A DNA stretch of 64,000 nt from Cladobotryum mycophilum. Its lineage: Eukaryota; Ascomycota; Sordariomycetes; Hypocreales; Hypocreaceae. Shown in pieces: positions 1-9,922 of this stretch. How positions within the stretch are numbered: the stretch's first letter is position 1; each line of letters begins with the position of its first letter. The notes beneath the pieces were generated by a model. It was given only the letters and a program-made list of their open reading frames with translations. It was not told the origin of the DNA and did no database searches. The position numbers were made by a program, and so were the translations under genes. The DNA lies in the NCBI GenBank assembly GCA_036429605.1, contig CM071590.1, forward strand, positions 4,464,001 to 4,528,000, read 5' to 3'.

Positions 1-1785
1 GTCTAAACCTACCTTGTTTCTGGCAATAATGGCCGCGGCTACTGGTGAAAACCACTCCCTACAGCGGGTTCTTCAAAGGGAGCTCATGCAGATCTTTGCG
101 GAAAAGGTATTTCTTACAGGTGAAAAGAATCTGGAGCTTGTACAGGCGCTTCATGTTGCCGTCATATGGTACTGGCCTCCTGAGCACTTTGAAGAGCTCA
201 AGTTTTACCAGCTCGTCCATGTCGCCGCTGTCATGGCAATTGATATTGGCTTGGGCAAGAAAGTGGCTGCAAAACGCGCTCCACCCCTTTCCGACGGAAC
301 CAGCCCCCTGATCCAACAACTATCGAGTGTAGACGAACGTGGTTGACATGCTTTTTCCTTGCCCTTAATACGTCCATGTCATTACGCCGGCCAAATCTAA
401 TCCGCTGGACTCCATTCATGGCCGAGAGTATGGAGATCTTGGAGAAGTCCCCTGAAGCGGCTCCAACTGACAAATACTTCTGCCACTTGGTATGGACGCA
501 TCGCCTGGCTGAGGAGGTTGGCGCACAGTTTTCCTTGGACGACACCTCAAGCGCAGTAAACATCTCAGATGCAAGGACCCAGTACGCTTTGAGGGCACTG
601 GAACGGGACCTTGACAAATATGTCGCCTCCGTCCCTAAGAATCTAATGCAGCGTAAGCCTCTCTCCTGAATTGCATTCACATTCAATGGATCGTTAACCT
701 TGACATGCAGCAACGCTTCAGCTTAGCTTTAACGTGGTGAATTTGTATATGCATGAAATGGCACTACACTCAGATACCGCTGAACAATGGCGACCGCCTT
801 TCAATACTGAGGCTCTGAAGGATAGCCTTGTTGGCTCCGAGCCCCTTTCTGCCGCACACATCAACGCCCTATCGGCATGCCTGACAGCTATCGATGGTGT
901 TTTTGACACATTCTTGTCAATGGATGTCCTCAGCATTCGTTGTCTACCTGTCTTCAACTTTATGCGGGTTGCTTATGGCGTCGTCATCCTCATCAAGATG
1001 TATTTTTCTGCGTCAAGTCCTGGGTCTGAAATGGGCAAGGTCATTAACAAGAATAATATGCGCGTTGAATACTACCTCGAGGCCCTACTTGAGAAGTTCC
1101 GTGCCACGGCTGCTGATAACAAGTGCCGACCCGCGGCCAAGTTTTTAGTTGTCCTAGCTATGATGCGCAGCTGGTTCTTTAAGCAGGGCAAAGGTGAAGG
1201 AAAAGAGTCTACACCAGCGAGGCACAGCGCGACACCAGATGAAGGTTCCGCTTCTAATCAGATACGGACTCAAACGCAACAGCCTCAGCCGCAACAGCAA
1301 TCGCAACCCCACCAGCTGCAGCCGAATACTCCACTTCAACTTCTCTCTGAAGTTGCTACCGGCCGAGATTCAAACAATCCCCGCCACATCTTCAATAGTC
1401 TTGCTGGCACCGGCCGGCAGCCCCATCAACCCTTTTTCCACGACAGCGTCTCCACCGACACTGCATCTGGATCAACTCCCTCAAACCATCCTTCCCTAGC
1501 CCATCTTCAAGGTCCATCGCCAACGTCAGCCTCAGGTTCTACATCTGGTGCCGCAGACTTCGATTCCGTTCTAGCCCCCACTTTCTCTTCCTGGATAGGT
1601 ACTCAAACTATGCCAACAGACCTCGATATGACCGGGATGCTAAATCTTGATTTTGAAGGTCTTGGTTTCCCCCTGCTGAAACTCAAGACATGTATGAGAA
1701 TAGTGTTAGAGCTTTCATGAGCGAGCCATGGTTCTCTTCTGCTATCCAAGGACTACCTGACCCGAATCTGTTTCCATTTCAATAA
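1..1785 (+). CDS. Fungal Zn2Cys6-type transcription factor, C-terminal part (5' end outside window; two frame breaks)
   Basis: This is the middle-homology/C-terminal part of a fungus-specific transcription factor; any Zn2Cys6 DNA-binding domain would lie upstream of base 1. Seen: an IECRRTWLTCFFLALNTSM block followed by MSLRRPNLIRW (about 322-400), typical of the fungal_trans domain, then a helical region and a Gln/Pro/Ser-rich tail (about 1260-1600), a likely activation domain. One intron is supported at 653-710 (GTAAGC...GCAG), joining MQ to PTLQLSFNVVNLYMHE. Two single-base frame breaks interrupt the protein: near the C run at 284-287 and in the C run at 1669-1673. Past the second, another frame reads on coherently (AETQDMYENSVRAFMSEPW...) to a stop at 1783-1785, whereas the uncorrected frame stops at 1718-1720. 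Either a decaying gene or missing bases in homopolymers. Target genes cannot be inferred. Confidence 0.8.
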
Positions 1786-3028
1786 ATAGGGGACACTCCC
1801 AATGAGATATAATTACAGCTTAATATTTATGGGGGGATTGCAGGAAAAGTTGGTGGATATCTGCTTGCCCATCTTGAAGAAGGAGGGGGGCATTGGATTG
1901 ATGCAACGTAGGCAAGCATTGTGTGTTCCTTTCCTTCTTGAATTCCCATAAAATCACGATGAATGGAAAAGCCGGCTATGTATGTGCTCTGACATTTGAT
2001 GAAAGTTCTCTGGCGTATTGAACATGGATGGAGGATAATTATAGTTGTACATACATACGGAGTATAGTAAGAGAAATGGGCAAGCCCTGTTGCTCCATGT
2101 CTCACAAGACAACGAAACATACCAAATCTGTTGATTCACATCAATATTTGACTACCAGTCTTGATTTACCGTCATGAGACACACAAACAGCTTCACGCCG
2201 CTTAATCGAACGATATCAAGTCATTCGATCACGTTATTTGGAGCAAGTCGCACTGTCTAGAACCCATTCCATTTGCTTGCCTCTAACCTGGACAATCTTC
2301 TTGTTCGCAAATGGAATACATCAATGCACAAACCTCATTCAGCCATTGTCGTTTCCTTTCTTCGTGTGTGCCCCAACGCCGACGCCAGAAAATCGTCTGT
2401 TAGACGATGAATCAAACCAATCTCCGCGACTCGCTTCAAAAGTGCCATCTTCCCATCTCCCTTCGCTAGACATATTCCTACATGCCATAAATGATACATG
2501 CGTATCAAGCAATATTAGCGACCACTGCCCAAGTAGTCCAGCCAAGATCTTGAACCATCTGTAAAACCGCTTGCTAGCCATTATTTGCCCATTTTTAGAA
2601 CCCTGAATTTTCTCATGATTTTGACCGCTATAATCCTCCGCCCCCACTATCGGGGGTATTCGCATCCCGTATGTTGTCATATTCGACCGGACCAATATGT
2701 AGCAAGAAAGAATCATAATCTGGCGGCAATAGGGGCAAATGGCCTCCTATGTGCAGCGCAGAGAATGCAAATTGAAGACTGAAATTTCAAATATCGCCAT
2801 GTTGTCGAATGGGTCGACAATTGAGAAGCATGTGACAAAGGAGAATGATTGAAAGGTAGCGAGATGGACTAGTGTCTCATCTCAGAAAGCTCAAGTGGAA
2901 TCGGGACACTTGCGTTGTAGTTTGTGAGTAAACCAAACTGCAGCATTTGATTTCGGTAAGAACATATGACAGCTTGCGCTGCAGCGGCTCTTCGCTAGCC
3001 ATCAATTAGATGGAGGAATGACACCTGC
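1786..3028. other. Intergenic, convergent 3' regions
   Basis: No supported gene. It lies between the 3' ends of two converging genes, so it mainly holds their 3' untranslated regions. It contains one copy of the recurring 9-mer TACGGAGTA at 2056-2064. Open frames here lack family character and good starts. Confidence 0.6.
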
Positions 3029-3892
3029 TTAGTCCATATAAAAATCGCCCTTTAGAATTCTCTCCTGGAAGGCATCTGGCTTGGGGCGTTCTTGCTTAGG
3101 CTTGACAGCAACTGCCTGAACAGGAGGCTGTGGCATTTCGGAGACGGATCTAGCGCGGTCATGGATGCCAGTTCTTGGTGGGGAGTTTGAACCGGTGCCA
3201 GATGGGAAAGAGAAAGAGGGGCGCGCCCCGGTAACGGAGCTCTCGGCTCGGGACCTAAGCTGCTCGGACCAGTTGAATCCGTACTGGTCTGCGCGAGACG
3301 GATGATTGTCAGAAGAGGCTCTTGGATATTTAGTGTTGCTTGCCTGTGAAAAAGAAGAAGTGGGATGGGCGAGGCTGGCTCGACGTCTGGCCGTTGTATA
3401 AGCGGCGGAGATGGTGGTGCCCGGTGATTGAGAGATGGACTGGGACTGCGTCGGATATCGCTGTCCTTTCGGACCATTATAATGGGGGCCGAGTTTGGAT
3501 GACTGGGGAGAATTGGGAGCATTACCATTACCAGGACTTGCCCCTTGGCGAAAGCCTCTCATGGGAGGACCGCTAAAGCTTGTGTGGCGAACAAAAGGTG
3601 TGGTTGGAGCAGTTTTGGAGCCACCGAATGGACCGTCTTCGTCCTCAATGGCGTTTTCGTCAATGGAATCAGAATTGGTGGACATGCTACCACGACGGAT
3701 GAATGAGGCGGTATTTGTAGGGGAAGTACCAGACAAGCCGACAGTAGTAATGGACAAGCGGCGCCTTTGAGGTTCATTGCCACTGCCGTTCGGGAATGGA
3801 GGAGCTCGTGAGAATAAGTTGGTCAAGGCTGCCTGGGTGATAGAGCTGCGGCGATGACCGTTGCCACCGGCATTCGGCGAAGTATCGGACAT
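3029..3892 (-). CDS. Serine-rich fungal protein with four RRxS phosphorylation sites, function unknown
   Basis: A single-exon protein of 287 aa. The ATG at 3892 was chosen because the frame upstream (to 4270) is low-complexity Leu/Phe/Ser sequence translated from a pyrimidine-rich leader, whereas MSDTSPNAGGNGHRRSS starts a coherent protein. It is mostly disordered: Ser, Pro, Gly and Asn rich, with no membrane segment or signal peptide. Four basic sites fit the protein kinase A consensus R-R-x-S (RRSS, RRLS, RRGS, RRAS). An acidic stretch (SIDENAIEDEDGPFG), a GFNWSEQLRSRAE block and the C-terminal KPDAFQERILKGDFYMD look like conserved islands; from memory such ends occur in proteins of other filamentous ascomycetes, but I cannot name a function. 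A TATA-like sequence and a long leader lie upstream. Confidence 0.82.
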   Translation of the reverse strand: MSDTSPNAGGNGHRRSSITQAALTNLFSRAPPFPNGSGNEPQRRRLSITTVGLSGTSPTNTASFIRRGSMSTNSDSIDENAIEDEDGPFGGSKTAPTTPFVRHTSFSGPPMRGFRQGASPGNGNAPNSPQSSKLGPHYNGPKGQRYPTQSQSISQSPGTTISAAYTTARRRASLAHPTSSFSQASNTKYPRASSDNHPSRADQYGFNWSEQLRSRAESSVTGARPSFSFPSGTGSNSPPRTGIHDRARSVSEMPQPPVQAVAVKPKQERPKPDAFQERILKGDFYMD

Positions 3893-4626
3893 GATTGAAT
3901 AATTGAAGAAGAAGTCGAAGAAGAAGGAAGAGTTGTAATACAAGTAATAGGTTGGAACACACTGTAACGGAAATGTCGGAGTGGTGATGCCACTGATTAT
4001 GGAGAAGGCCGCGATAGAACCGTTACCTTCTTTTTTGGTTGATGAAAGGCGATTGATGGAAATTTGACGGTGAAAGGAATGAATTGAAAGAGTTGGCTTT
4101 TTTGTTTTTGTTTTTGTCTTGTTGGAACAAAGATCAAGGAGAAGAATGATTTGTGAAGAGGGGATATTATGAGAGGGGAGAGAAAGGACGAGAGAGAAGG
4201 GGAGTAGAAAGGAGAAGAGGTAGAAACCGAGCAGGAGATGGAAGAGGGCGGGCGTGAGAGAGAGTGGCACGTGGAGAAGTATATATAAGCAGTCGAAAGC
4301 CGATGGTGTGTCAAGAGGAAAGAGGCGCTTCTAGTGAACAAGGGTTTGCTGTTTGAAAAATAGAAAAAGGGAAAGCGTTCAAAGGAGAGTTCAAGAGGGA
4401 CGGGAAAGTGCAAGGTAGGGAAATGCAAGAGAAAGTAAGTGTACGTGGTTTATTATTGGAGGGGAGAGGGAGAGAGAGAGAGAGAGAGAGTGAGAGAGGT
4501 GTGGCCACTTTTGGATAGGATGGTGTGAGAAGTGGTGTGTGTGTGTGCGTGAGTGTAAGTGTAAGTGTGCATTTGCGATGGGTGATGTGGTGGGTGACAG
4601 ACGATGTACCTCTCCCAAGTTGCGTA
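3893..4626 (-). promoter_or_regulatory. Promoter and long pyrimidine-rich leader of the serine-rich protein gene
   Basis: On the minus strand a TATATA-type box sits at about 4280-4287, some 390 bases before the ATG at 3892, followed by a long CT-rich leader, which suggests a 5' untranslated region of several hundred bases. Upstream are dinucleotide repeats (AG and GT). The region ends at the left end of a transposon, so the distal promoter has been separated from whatever lay beyond it. Confidence 0.45.
4470..4491. repeat. (AG)n microsatellite
   Basis: About eleven AG units, followed about 45 bases downstream by a GT-rich stretch (4536-4547). CT on the minus strand, so it prolongs the pyrimidine-rich promoter of the neighbouring gene. 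Confidence 0.85.
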
Positions 4627-4654
4627 CAATGTTATGACACTAGTCTGACAACGC
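4627..4654 (+). repeat. Left terminal inverted repeat of the Tc1/mariner element
   Basis: 28 bases, perfectly matching the complement of 5996-6023, immediately inside the TA target duplication. Confidence 0.92.
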
Positions 4655-4781
4655 CCCACACCACCAAATACAACATCGCAGCATCCACCAATAACACGAT
4701 AACTTCAAACCGCCACAACTTTATCAATTCTTATTGAAATTGAGATTATTATAGATCATTAGATAGCTCTTATTTCGTAGA

Positions 4782-5920
4782 TTAATATTTAGTATAATAT
4801 CCCCGAGCTGCGCGTACTGCCGCAAGCCGGCGCGGTACTGAATCTATTAGCCTATCTATGAGATCCTGATCCAATGCGTCCCATGCTTTATACAGTTTTT
4901 CCTTCAATAACACAATATCAGTCTTATTTTTCTTTAAATCGCGTAATTCTAGGCAAATCTCGAGTAGCTTATGCTTTAGGGCCTTCCATACATGCTTAAT
5001 CAGGCTTAAGTCCAGGGAATAAAAAGAGAAGTCTAGGTGTTTAATATAGTTCAGAAGAAGAAACTCCTTGATACTCTCTACCGCGTATATCTTTGTATTA
5101 TTTTACTAGAAAACCCATGTTCTATCGTAAACAGGAAAAAGACCCTTTATTAAAGCTTTTTAGTAGCTTTTAGCTGTGTATCCGTTCCTTAAGGCGTCTA
5201 GATCGCGTTCCATAATAACCAGTTTAGTCCTTCCCCCTCTCTAGATGCCTGCCCACACCATCAAAGAGATCTTAGCCTTCCCGTGAAGTATAACATTAAC
5301 TACCTCCTTCTAGAACCTCTTATAAGGCTTACGGAAAACCCAAGCCCAGCTATTATTAGGCTTATTTTAAATACTCGACTCATCAGAGAAGATTGTCTAG
5401 ATCGGTATCAGGGGAGAAAAAAACCATTATCTTTAAGATATTATACCTCTATTAATTCTTCCTTATTTCCTTCCCAGTAACAAGCAAATTCTAGCCGCTC
5501 TTCTACTATTTCTTCTAATATATTAATCCGTTATATAGCTTTCTATTTACGCCTAAAACCGCGCTCTAGGACACGTCAGATAATCCTAGAGCATACTTTT
5601 CCATCGACTTTGTTCACGAGGGCATCCTATATTATTTAACGCTCTTTTTTTATCATAATCGTAATATAGCATATCTCTACCTCAGTCAGTTTCCTCGGGG
5701 AACCAGATCTTAGCCTATTTTTTAAGGTATTATCGCGTTCATAACGCTTAACAATACAATGGACAGTTAAAGCATCAGTGCAGAACTCTTCCCCGACAGC
5801 ACGGTAGGTTTAACCCTGCGACCGCGCCTCGCACATTGCAGCTTTTTGTTCCTCATTAAACTAGTAATTAAATTGGCGATTTGCGCTTATTTTAGTACCA
5901 AATTTACGTCTATCCGGCAT
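4782..5920 (-). pseudogene. Tc1/mariner transposase remnant with RIP-type stops
   Basis: Reading the minus strand from an ATG at 5920 (MPDRRKFGTK) one finds a helix-turn-helix region (FNEEQKAAMCEARSQG, then TYRAVGEEF and a VHCIVKRYERDNTLKN block) interrupted by stops after QFNY, after ARSQG, after KKER and several times later. Further on, SLDLSLIKHVWKALK resembles the DLNPIEHxWK block that carries the last catalytic residues of the DDE/D domain, and the C-terminal LIDSVPRRLAAVRAARG is typical of the family, ending at a stop at 4782-4784. Length is that of an intact transposase, so the loss is by point mutation and perhaps small indels rather than truncation. No function expected. Confidence 0.88.
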
Positions 5921-5995
5921 CTTGTTCTTGTTCAATTGCAGTTTGAAGATTGGGTGTTGTCGCGGGTGTTATTGTTGGGTACCAAGTGGGTCGGC

Positions 5996-6023
5996 GCGTT
6001 GTCAGACTAGTGTCATAACATTG
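5996..6023 (-). repeat. Right terminal inverted repeat of the Tc1/mariner element
   Basis: Reverse complement of the left 28-bp repeat, followed by the TA duplication at 6024-6025. Confidence 0.92.
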
Positions 6024-8862
6024 TAATGCAACTCTATCAAGGTGTGGAGGTGACGAACCTGGCCTGGGGGACAGTGAATTTACAGCACAAAGTTGTAGCG
6101 CCTTCAGTGGTCTGATTACGGAGTAGTCGGCCGTTTATGGCGAGAAAGAGAGACCCCCGGGATCCGACAGCGGAGACCGAAAATAGGACAGAACATCCAG
6201 GGCAGGGGTGAATGTAGGGCAATGCTAGAGTGACCGGGCGGTCTAGTACTTGTCTACGTCTACGAATGAATGATAGATGGAGGGGAGGAATGAACAAACA
6301 AGCGAACAGGCAGAAGGTCCGGACTTGGGAAAAGACACACAATAGAGAGAACAGAGAAACAGAATCAACCACCAGGCAGTGATGAGGGGTGTGTGTGTGT
6401 CTGTGGTCTGTGGTCTGTGCTGGCACGACGCCGACAAAGCTTTAGCGACTAGGTATAGGTAGGCTGCTTTGAACAGGCGCTTTGCCATCAAGGTTGCCTT
6501 CGCTGCGGGAGCTACTACAGACACTGCTCCTCTAGATTACCTGGCCAGAATTACGAAATGAACAAGACGACGCACAACTTATCCACATTCAGACTTTCAC
6601 AGCTCTGCAGTGATACCCCAGTGGTTTCAAAAAGGGTCCTTCCTGCACAAAAGACGCGGGGAACCAAGATGACAAGAGACGGGCCATGTCTCTCGCTCGT
6701 GCTTGGCTGTTTTGACCGTTGGCTTTCCCTGACATGACGGAAGGGGAAAAGGGGGAGGGGGCAAGTTCAAGTTGTGTGAATAGGCATGCGAACCAACCAG
6801 AGTTGCAGCAAACACACAAGGGGCCAATGGGGGAAAAGAAATGGACATTTGGTGTCAGGTATCTAGCGGATTCCTCTCCAGACTAGATCAATTGAAAAGA
6901 AAGAGAGAGAGTCGAGCGAGCACAAACAGAAAATGCTACGGCCACATCTTGCACATGCCCATCCCATGCAAGCAACAAGCAATAGTACCTGTAACGGAGT
7001 GACGTCGCAGCCACCGTCCTCGGTCTAAAAGGTGGGGTCTGCGGGATAGCACAAGCTTCGATCTAATGTACTGCATGTGATTGGGTAAGCTTTCAAAGGA
7101 CTGTGGGAACCTCTGCATGCCTCCTCCACACGATGCAGAGTTAGTGGAGAACAACGTACCGGTACGGAGTTACCTTTTCGTAGGTATGTTGCGTGCAGAG
7201 AGTACCTACAGGTATGCACTCCGTGCTATGTGGCAATAAAAGTTTAATATTCAGTGCAGCAAAAGGATGCCCGCATTTACCCATTGCCGGCTGCATCAAT
7301 GTCCGGATGTTCTAGTCACTGATATTAAGAAGTCGTACGCGTATATACTACGAGGCAGGTTAGTAGTGTTGCAGGATGCTCTACATGTACACACCTCCAT
7401 GTGGACGGTCAAGGAAACAACGCGGGGTGGTTTGGGTGGCACTTGGTTGAGTATTAGTTTCTGTACTCGGCCAGGCGGCGAACGCCATCATGCTTAATAA
7501 GTATCTACATAGAGAGTCAGAAACCCTCAAGGTCGTGTGCTCCCCAACGCTGTCTATCATGGAAAATGAAGGGTCGGCAAATAACAAAGTACTGCACGTC
7601 AAGACAAGGTAGCGTAACTGTGTTTTTTCCCTGTTCTCTCTCTGTACTGTACGTATGGAGTACATGCAGTGTATCACAGGCGGTGATGCCAAGCTTAATG
7701 CACGTCGACGTTGCCGATAGGAGGGCATTGGAATGGCCGTTGGCGCTCTGGACAAGGTTTACAGGGTTCTCATTCATTTATCACAGACAGGTTCCTGATA
7801 AGGAGAGACGGTGAATAATAACGACTTGCATCCAAACATTGCTCTTGGAGATATCAAGATTAGGTACCTGTACCTTCAAATCCATTACCGAATCTAATTC
7901 GGTAAAGTACTCCGTAATCATCAGCCTAACTACCCAGTACCTAGTACTCCGTAGTATGTAATGCTACCTTCCCCGGAGACCCAGTCCAGTGGCATTGGAA
8001 TCTGCGTTCTTTCTCAATCCTCTCTCCCCAAGAAGTTCCCACCAACTCCATCCCCAGAATCACCGTGTCCATCCGTCCATCCATCCATCCATCCATCCAT
8101 CCATCCAATAGAACAAATTGTCCAGAGACAAGTTCTAAACTAAATGTACCGGTAACGGCCCGCTGCCAATCAGCTGTCGACTTGGCGTTGCAACACCAAC
8201 GACGCCACAGACGGTCTGTTATTTTGCGGGGTAGCGCAATGACAAGGAACCCTGTCAACCCTTTCTGTCTCTTTCATTTCCTCTTCTTCTGTTGTTTTCG
8301 GTCGGTTGGTGACCAGTTCGCGTAGCATGCCATGCTATGCCAATGCGTTGTTCATCGGCCCATCTCATTGATGCAGCAAACTCTGGGGTCCATCTATCCG
8401 GCAGTTGAACTTCTCTTCCCCCGACGGAAGTTGTCCCTTATCTCCCTCCAAAGAGATTGAACTCTTTTTCTTTGAGTCTTGTCTGACCGCCGACCACTCC
8501 ATGTTCCCTCAAGGGAAGCCAATGCCGATCCAACTTTGCGATGCAACGAACCCCTACCTCTAGGTACAAGCTTACAGACCAGGGGACCATTCAAGCACAT
8601 ACAACAGCAAGTAGGTACGATTCATTCGTGCACATATACACGACAACTGCCTTGCACGCACATGCATCATGCATGTGTGTAGACGCAGCAACACAGTCTA
8701 GACCTCGCCAGCAGCTCGCTTCTCATGTGCTTGACTAGATAGTTCTCTCCAGGGATTACTGCGGCCCTGTCTAGAGGTTGTAATCAACACAGACTACCAC
8801 ACGTTTCCGTCGTTGCTATTTCCAGCCAGCGACGCAGCCTTTTCTTTCAGAAGCATCAAAAC
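6024..8862. other. Gene-poor intergenic region
   Basis: No supported gene in 2.8 kb. It holds GT/CTGT-type repeats near 6390-6420, a hairpin at 7885-7905, three exact copies of the TACGGAGTA/TACTCCGTA 9-mer (6117, 7908, 7945), an ATCC tandem repeat and an inverted repeat at 8659-8677. Open frames on both strands are low complexity or lack recognisable domains. A non-coding transcript cannot be excluded. Confidence 0.5.
8075..8107. repeat. (ATCC)n tandem repeat
   Basis: About eight CCAT/ATCC units in a row, preceded by imperfect units. A simple repeat with no coding role seen. Confidence 0.85.
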
Positions 8863-9144
8863 ATGGCCCCCTCCGCCTCCAACCATACCGCAGACCATCC
8901 TCCAGCACCCGGCAAATTCGGCCATAATTTTTGGGCTGTCTGGGTTGGGGGTTCCATCGGGGCCGGACTTGGACTATCGATAGCCCTCTACTACAACTGG
9001 TTTAAGTACACTATCTGGACCTTGAGAGATAACGCGGAAAGTAACAACTGGAGGGATTGTCATTTCATGGCCACCAATAGGTCATCATGCAGAACGAGTT
9101 GGAAACCCCGTAGACAAGATCCTGATATCTCAACCCTCGAGTAA
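8863..9144 (+). CDS. Small protein with one membrane segment, hypothetical
   Basis: An ATG in good context (CAAAACATGG) opens a 93-aa frame. After a Pro/His-rich N-terminus comes FGHNFWAVWVGGSIGAG followed by LGLSIALYYNW, a single hydrophobic segment at about residues 27-47, flanked by aromatic residues. The rest (from about residue 50) looks less protein-like and may be intronic or untranslated, because a GTACAC donor-like site lies right after NWFK. No cleavable signal peptide is evident. I do not recognise a family. It could be a small mitochondrial or ER membrane protein, or a chance frame. It converges with the secreted protein gene downstream. Confidence 0.42.
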   Translation: MAPSASNHTADHPPAPGKFGHNFWAVWVGGSIGAGLGLSIALYYNWFKYTIWTLRDNAESNNWRDCHFMATNRSSCRTSWKPRRQDPDISTLE

Positions 9145-9308
9145 CAGGGTTCTCACGTCATACCTAACACAAAGCTTAACGTCATCCAGAGTTCGCCTCT
9201 CGGCTTCTAGTTCTCATCGGCCCCTCTATATTTTTACATACTGTTTTGCTTCATGCTATGTGTACTATCATGACAATAGACTCTTCCACCTCTCTCATAG
9301 TACATGGC

Positions 9309-9922
9309 TCATAGCTCACCGACACCTTCCAGTGGATTCGTCAGGGTAAAGGCTACGTTTCCGCTGGACGCTCCTCCTGCACACACGGCAGAAAGGCTTC
9401 CCTTGGGACACACTGCTCGTGCAGCATGCACGCATTGGATCCACTGATTCTTGGACAAGTTGATGGTGGCACCCTCTTCCACTGCTGAAAGGGCAAATCT
9501 TGCCGTCCCATGCTCACCCAGTGTCTCTGTCGGTGAACCTTCACACTGTTGGATGGACCCGGCCAAGCTACCGCAAATGCTAAGCTGGGCCGCTGTCTCG
9601 TCATGCAAGATTATCTCTCTATACAAGTTTGACGACACACACCAAATTAGCAAACAATTTAGTCAAAACTTTGTGGGATGAATATGGGCTTGTTGTCTCT
9701 GAATCTGACGTACTGGGTAGGGTCTAGGCACGTGGCCTCAATCACGGCACCGGCGTCTACGTTACTCAAAGATCGAGCACGTAGCACCTCGATATGTTTG
9801 GAAAAGCTAGGGATGCGAGGCATCACTGGAACCTCTGGGAGGGCTGGTGCGACGGCGGTGGCGACAGCCACACTGCTCAACAAGACCACAAGGGTCTGAA
9901 ATAGATTATGCGCCAATGTCAT
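9309..9922 (-). CDS. Small secreted protein with six cysteines, hypothetical
   Basis: Two exons on the minus strand: 9922-9670 and 9616-9309, giving 186 aa. The intron (9669-9617) has a weak GTTTTG donor, a TGCTAAT branch sequence and a TATAGAG end; joining here continues the frame from FIPQ into KIILHDETAAQLSICG. The N-terminus MTLAHNLFQTLVVLLSSVAV is a clear signal peptide (cleavage about residue 23). The mature part has six Cys (in ATCLD, SICGS, QQCEG, IQCVH, AVCPK, AVCAG), suggesting three disulfides. The alternative upstream frame (Lys-rich) has no ATG. Small secreted cysteine-containing proteins of this kind are often effectors or cell-surface proteins in fungi, but no family is recognised here. 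Confidence 0.68.

Larger units (their letters stand above)
4627..6023 (-). mobile_element. Tc1/mariner DNA transposon, complete ends, RIP-inactivated
   Basis: A 1397-bp element flanked by the TA duplication of this superfamily (4625-4626 and 6024-6025). The two ends are perfect inverted repeats of 28 bp beginning CAATGTTATGACACTAGTC; beyond that the ends keep partial similarity (for example CAATAACAC inside both). Inside, on the minus strand, is a transposase reading frame of the usual size (about 1.1 kb) broken by many TAG/TAA/TGA codons. The stops are what C-to-T or G-to-A changes make from Gln and Trp codons, which is the RIP signature of filamentous ascomycetes. It sits in the promoter-side gap upstream of the serine-rich protein gene. 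It cannot make its own transposase but its ends look usable in trans. Confidence 0.9.

Noticed and set aside
263..303. 41-nt intron to explain the first frame break of the transcription factor
   Set aside because: Frame-compatible, but shorter than usual fungal introns, with a GTGGCT donor and no branch point; a missing homopolymer base gives a better family match.
1599..1685. Intron at the C-terminal break of the transcription factor
   Set aside because: GTACTC...CAAG is phase-compatible, but the sequence it would remove (DLDMTGMLNLDFEGLG) reads as coherent activation-domain protein.
3893..4270. Long N-terminal extension of the serine-rich protein
   Set aside because: The 126 extra residues are translation of a CT-rich leader (Leu/Phe/Ser/His), and a TATA-like box lies just upstream; the inner ATG starts a coherent protein.
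6037..6426. 129-codon minus-strand frame right of the transposon
   Set aside because: His/Thr/Cys-rich translation of GT repeats; no domain, no support.
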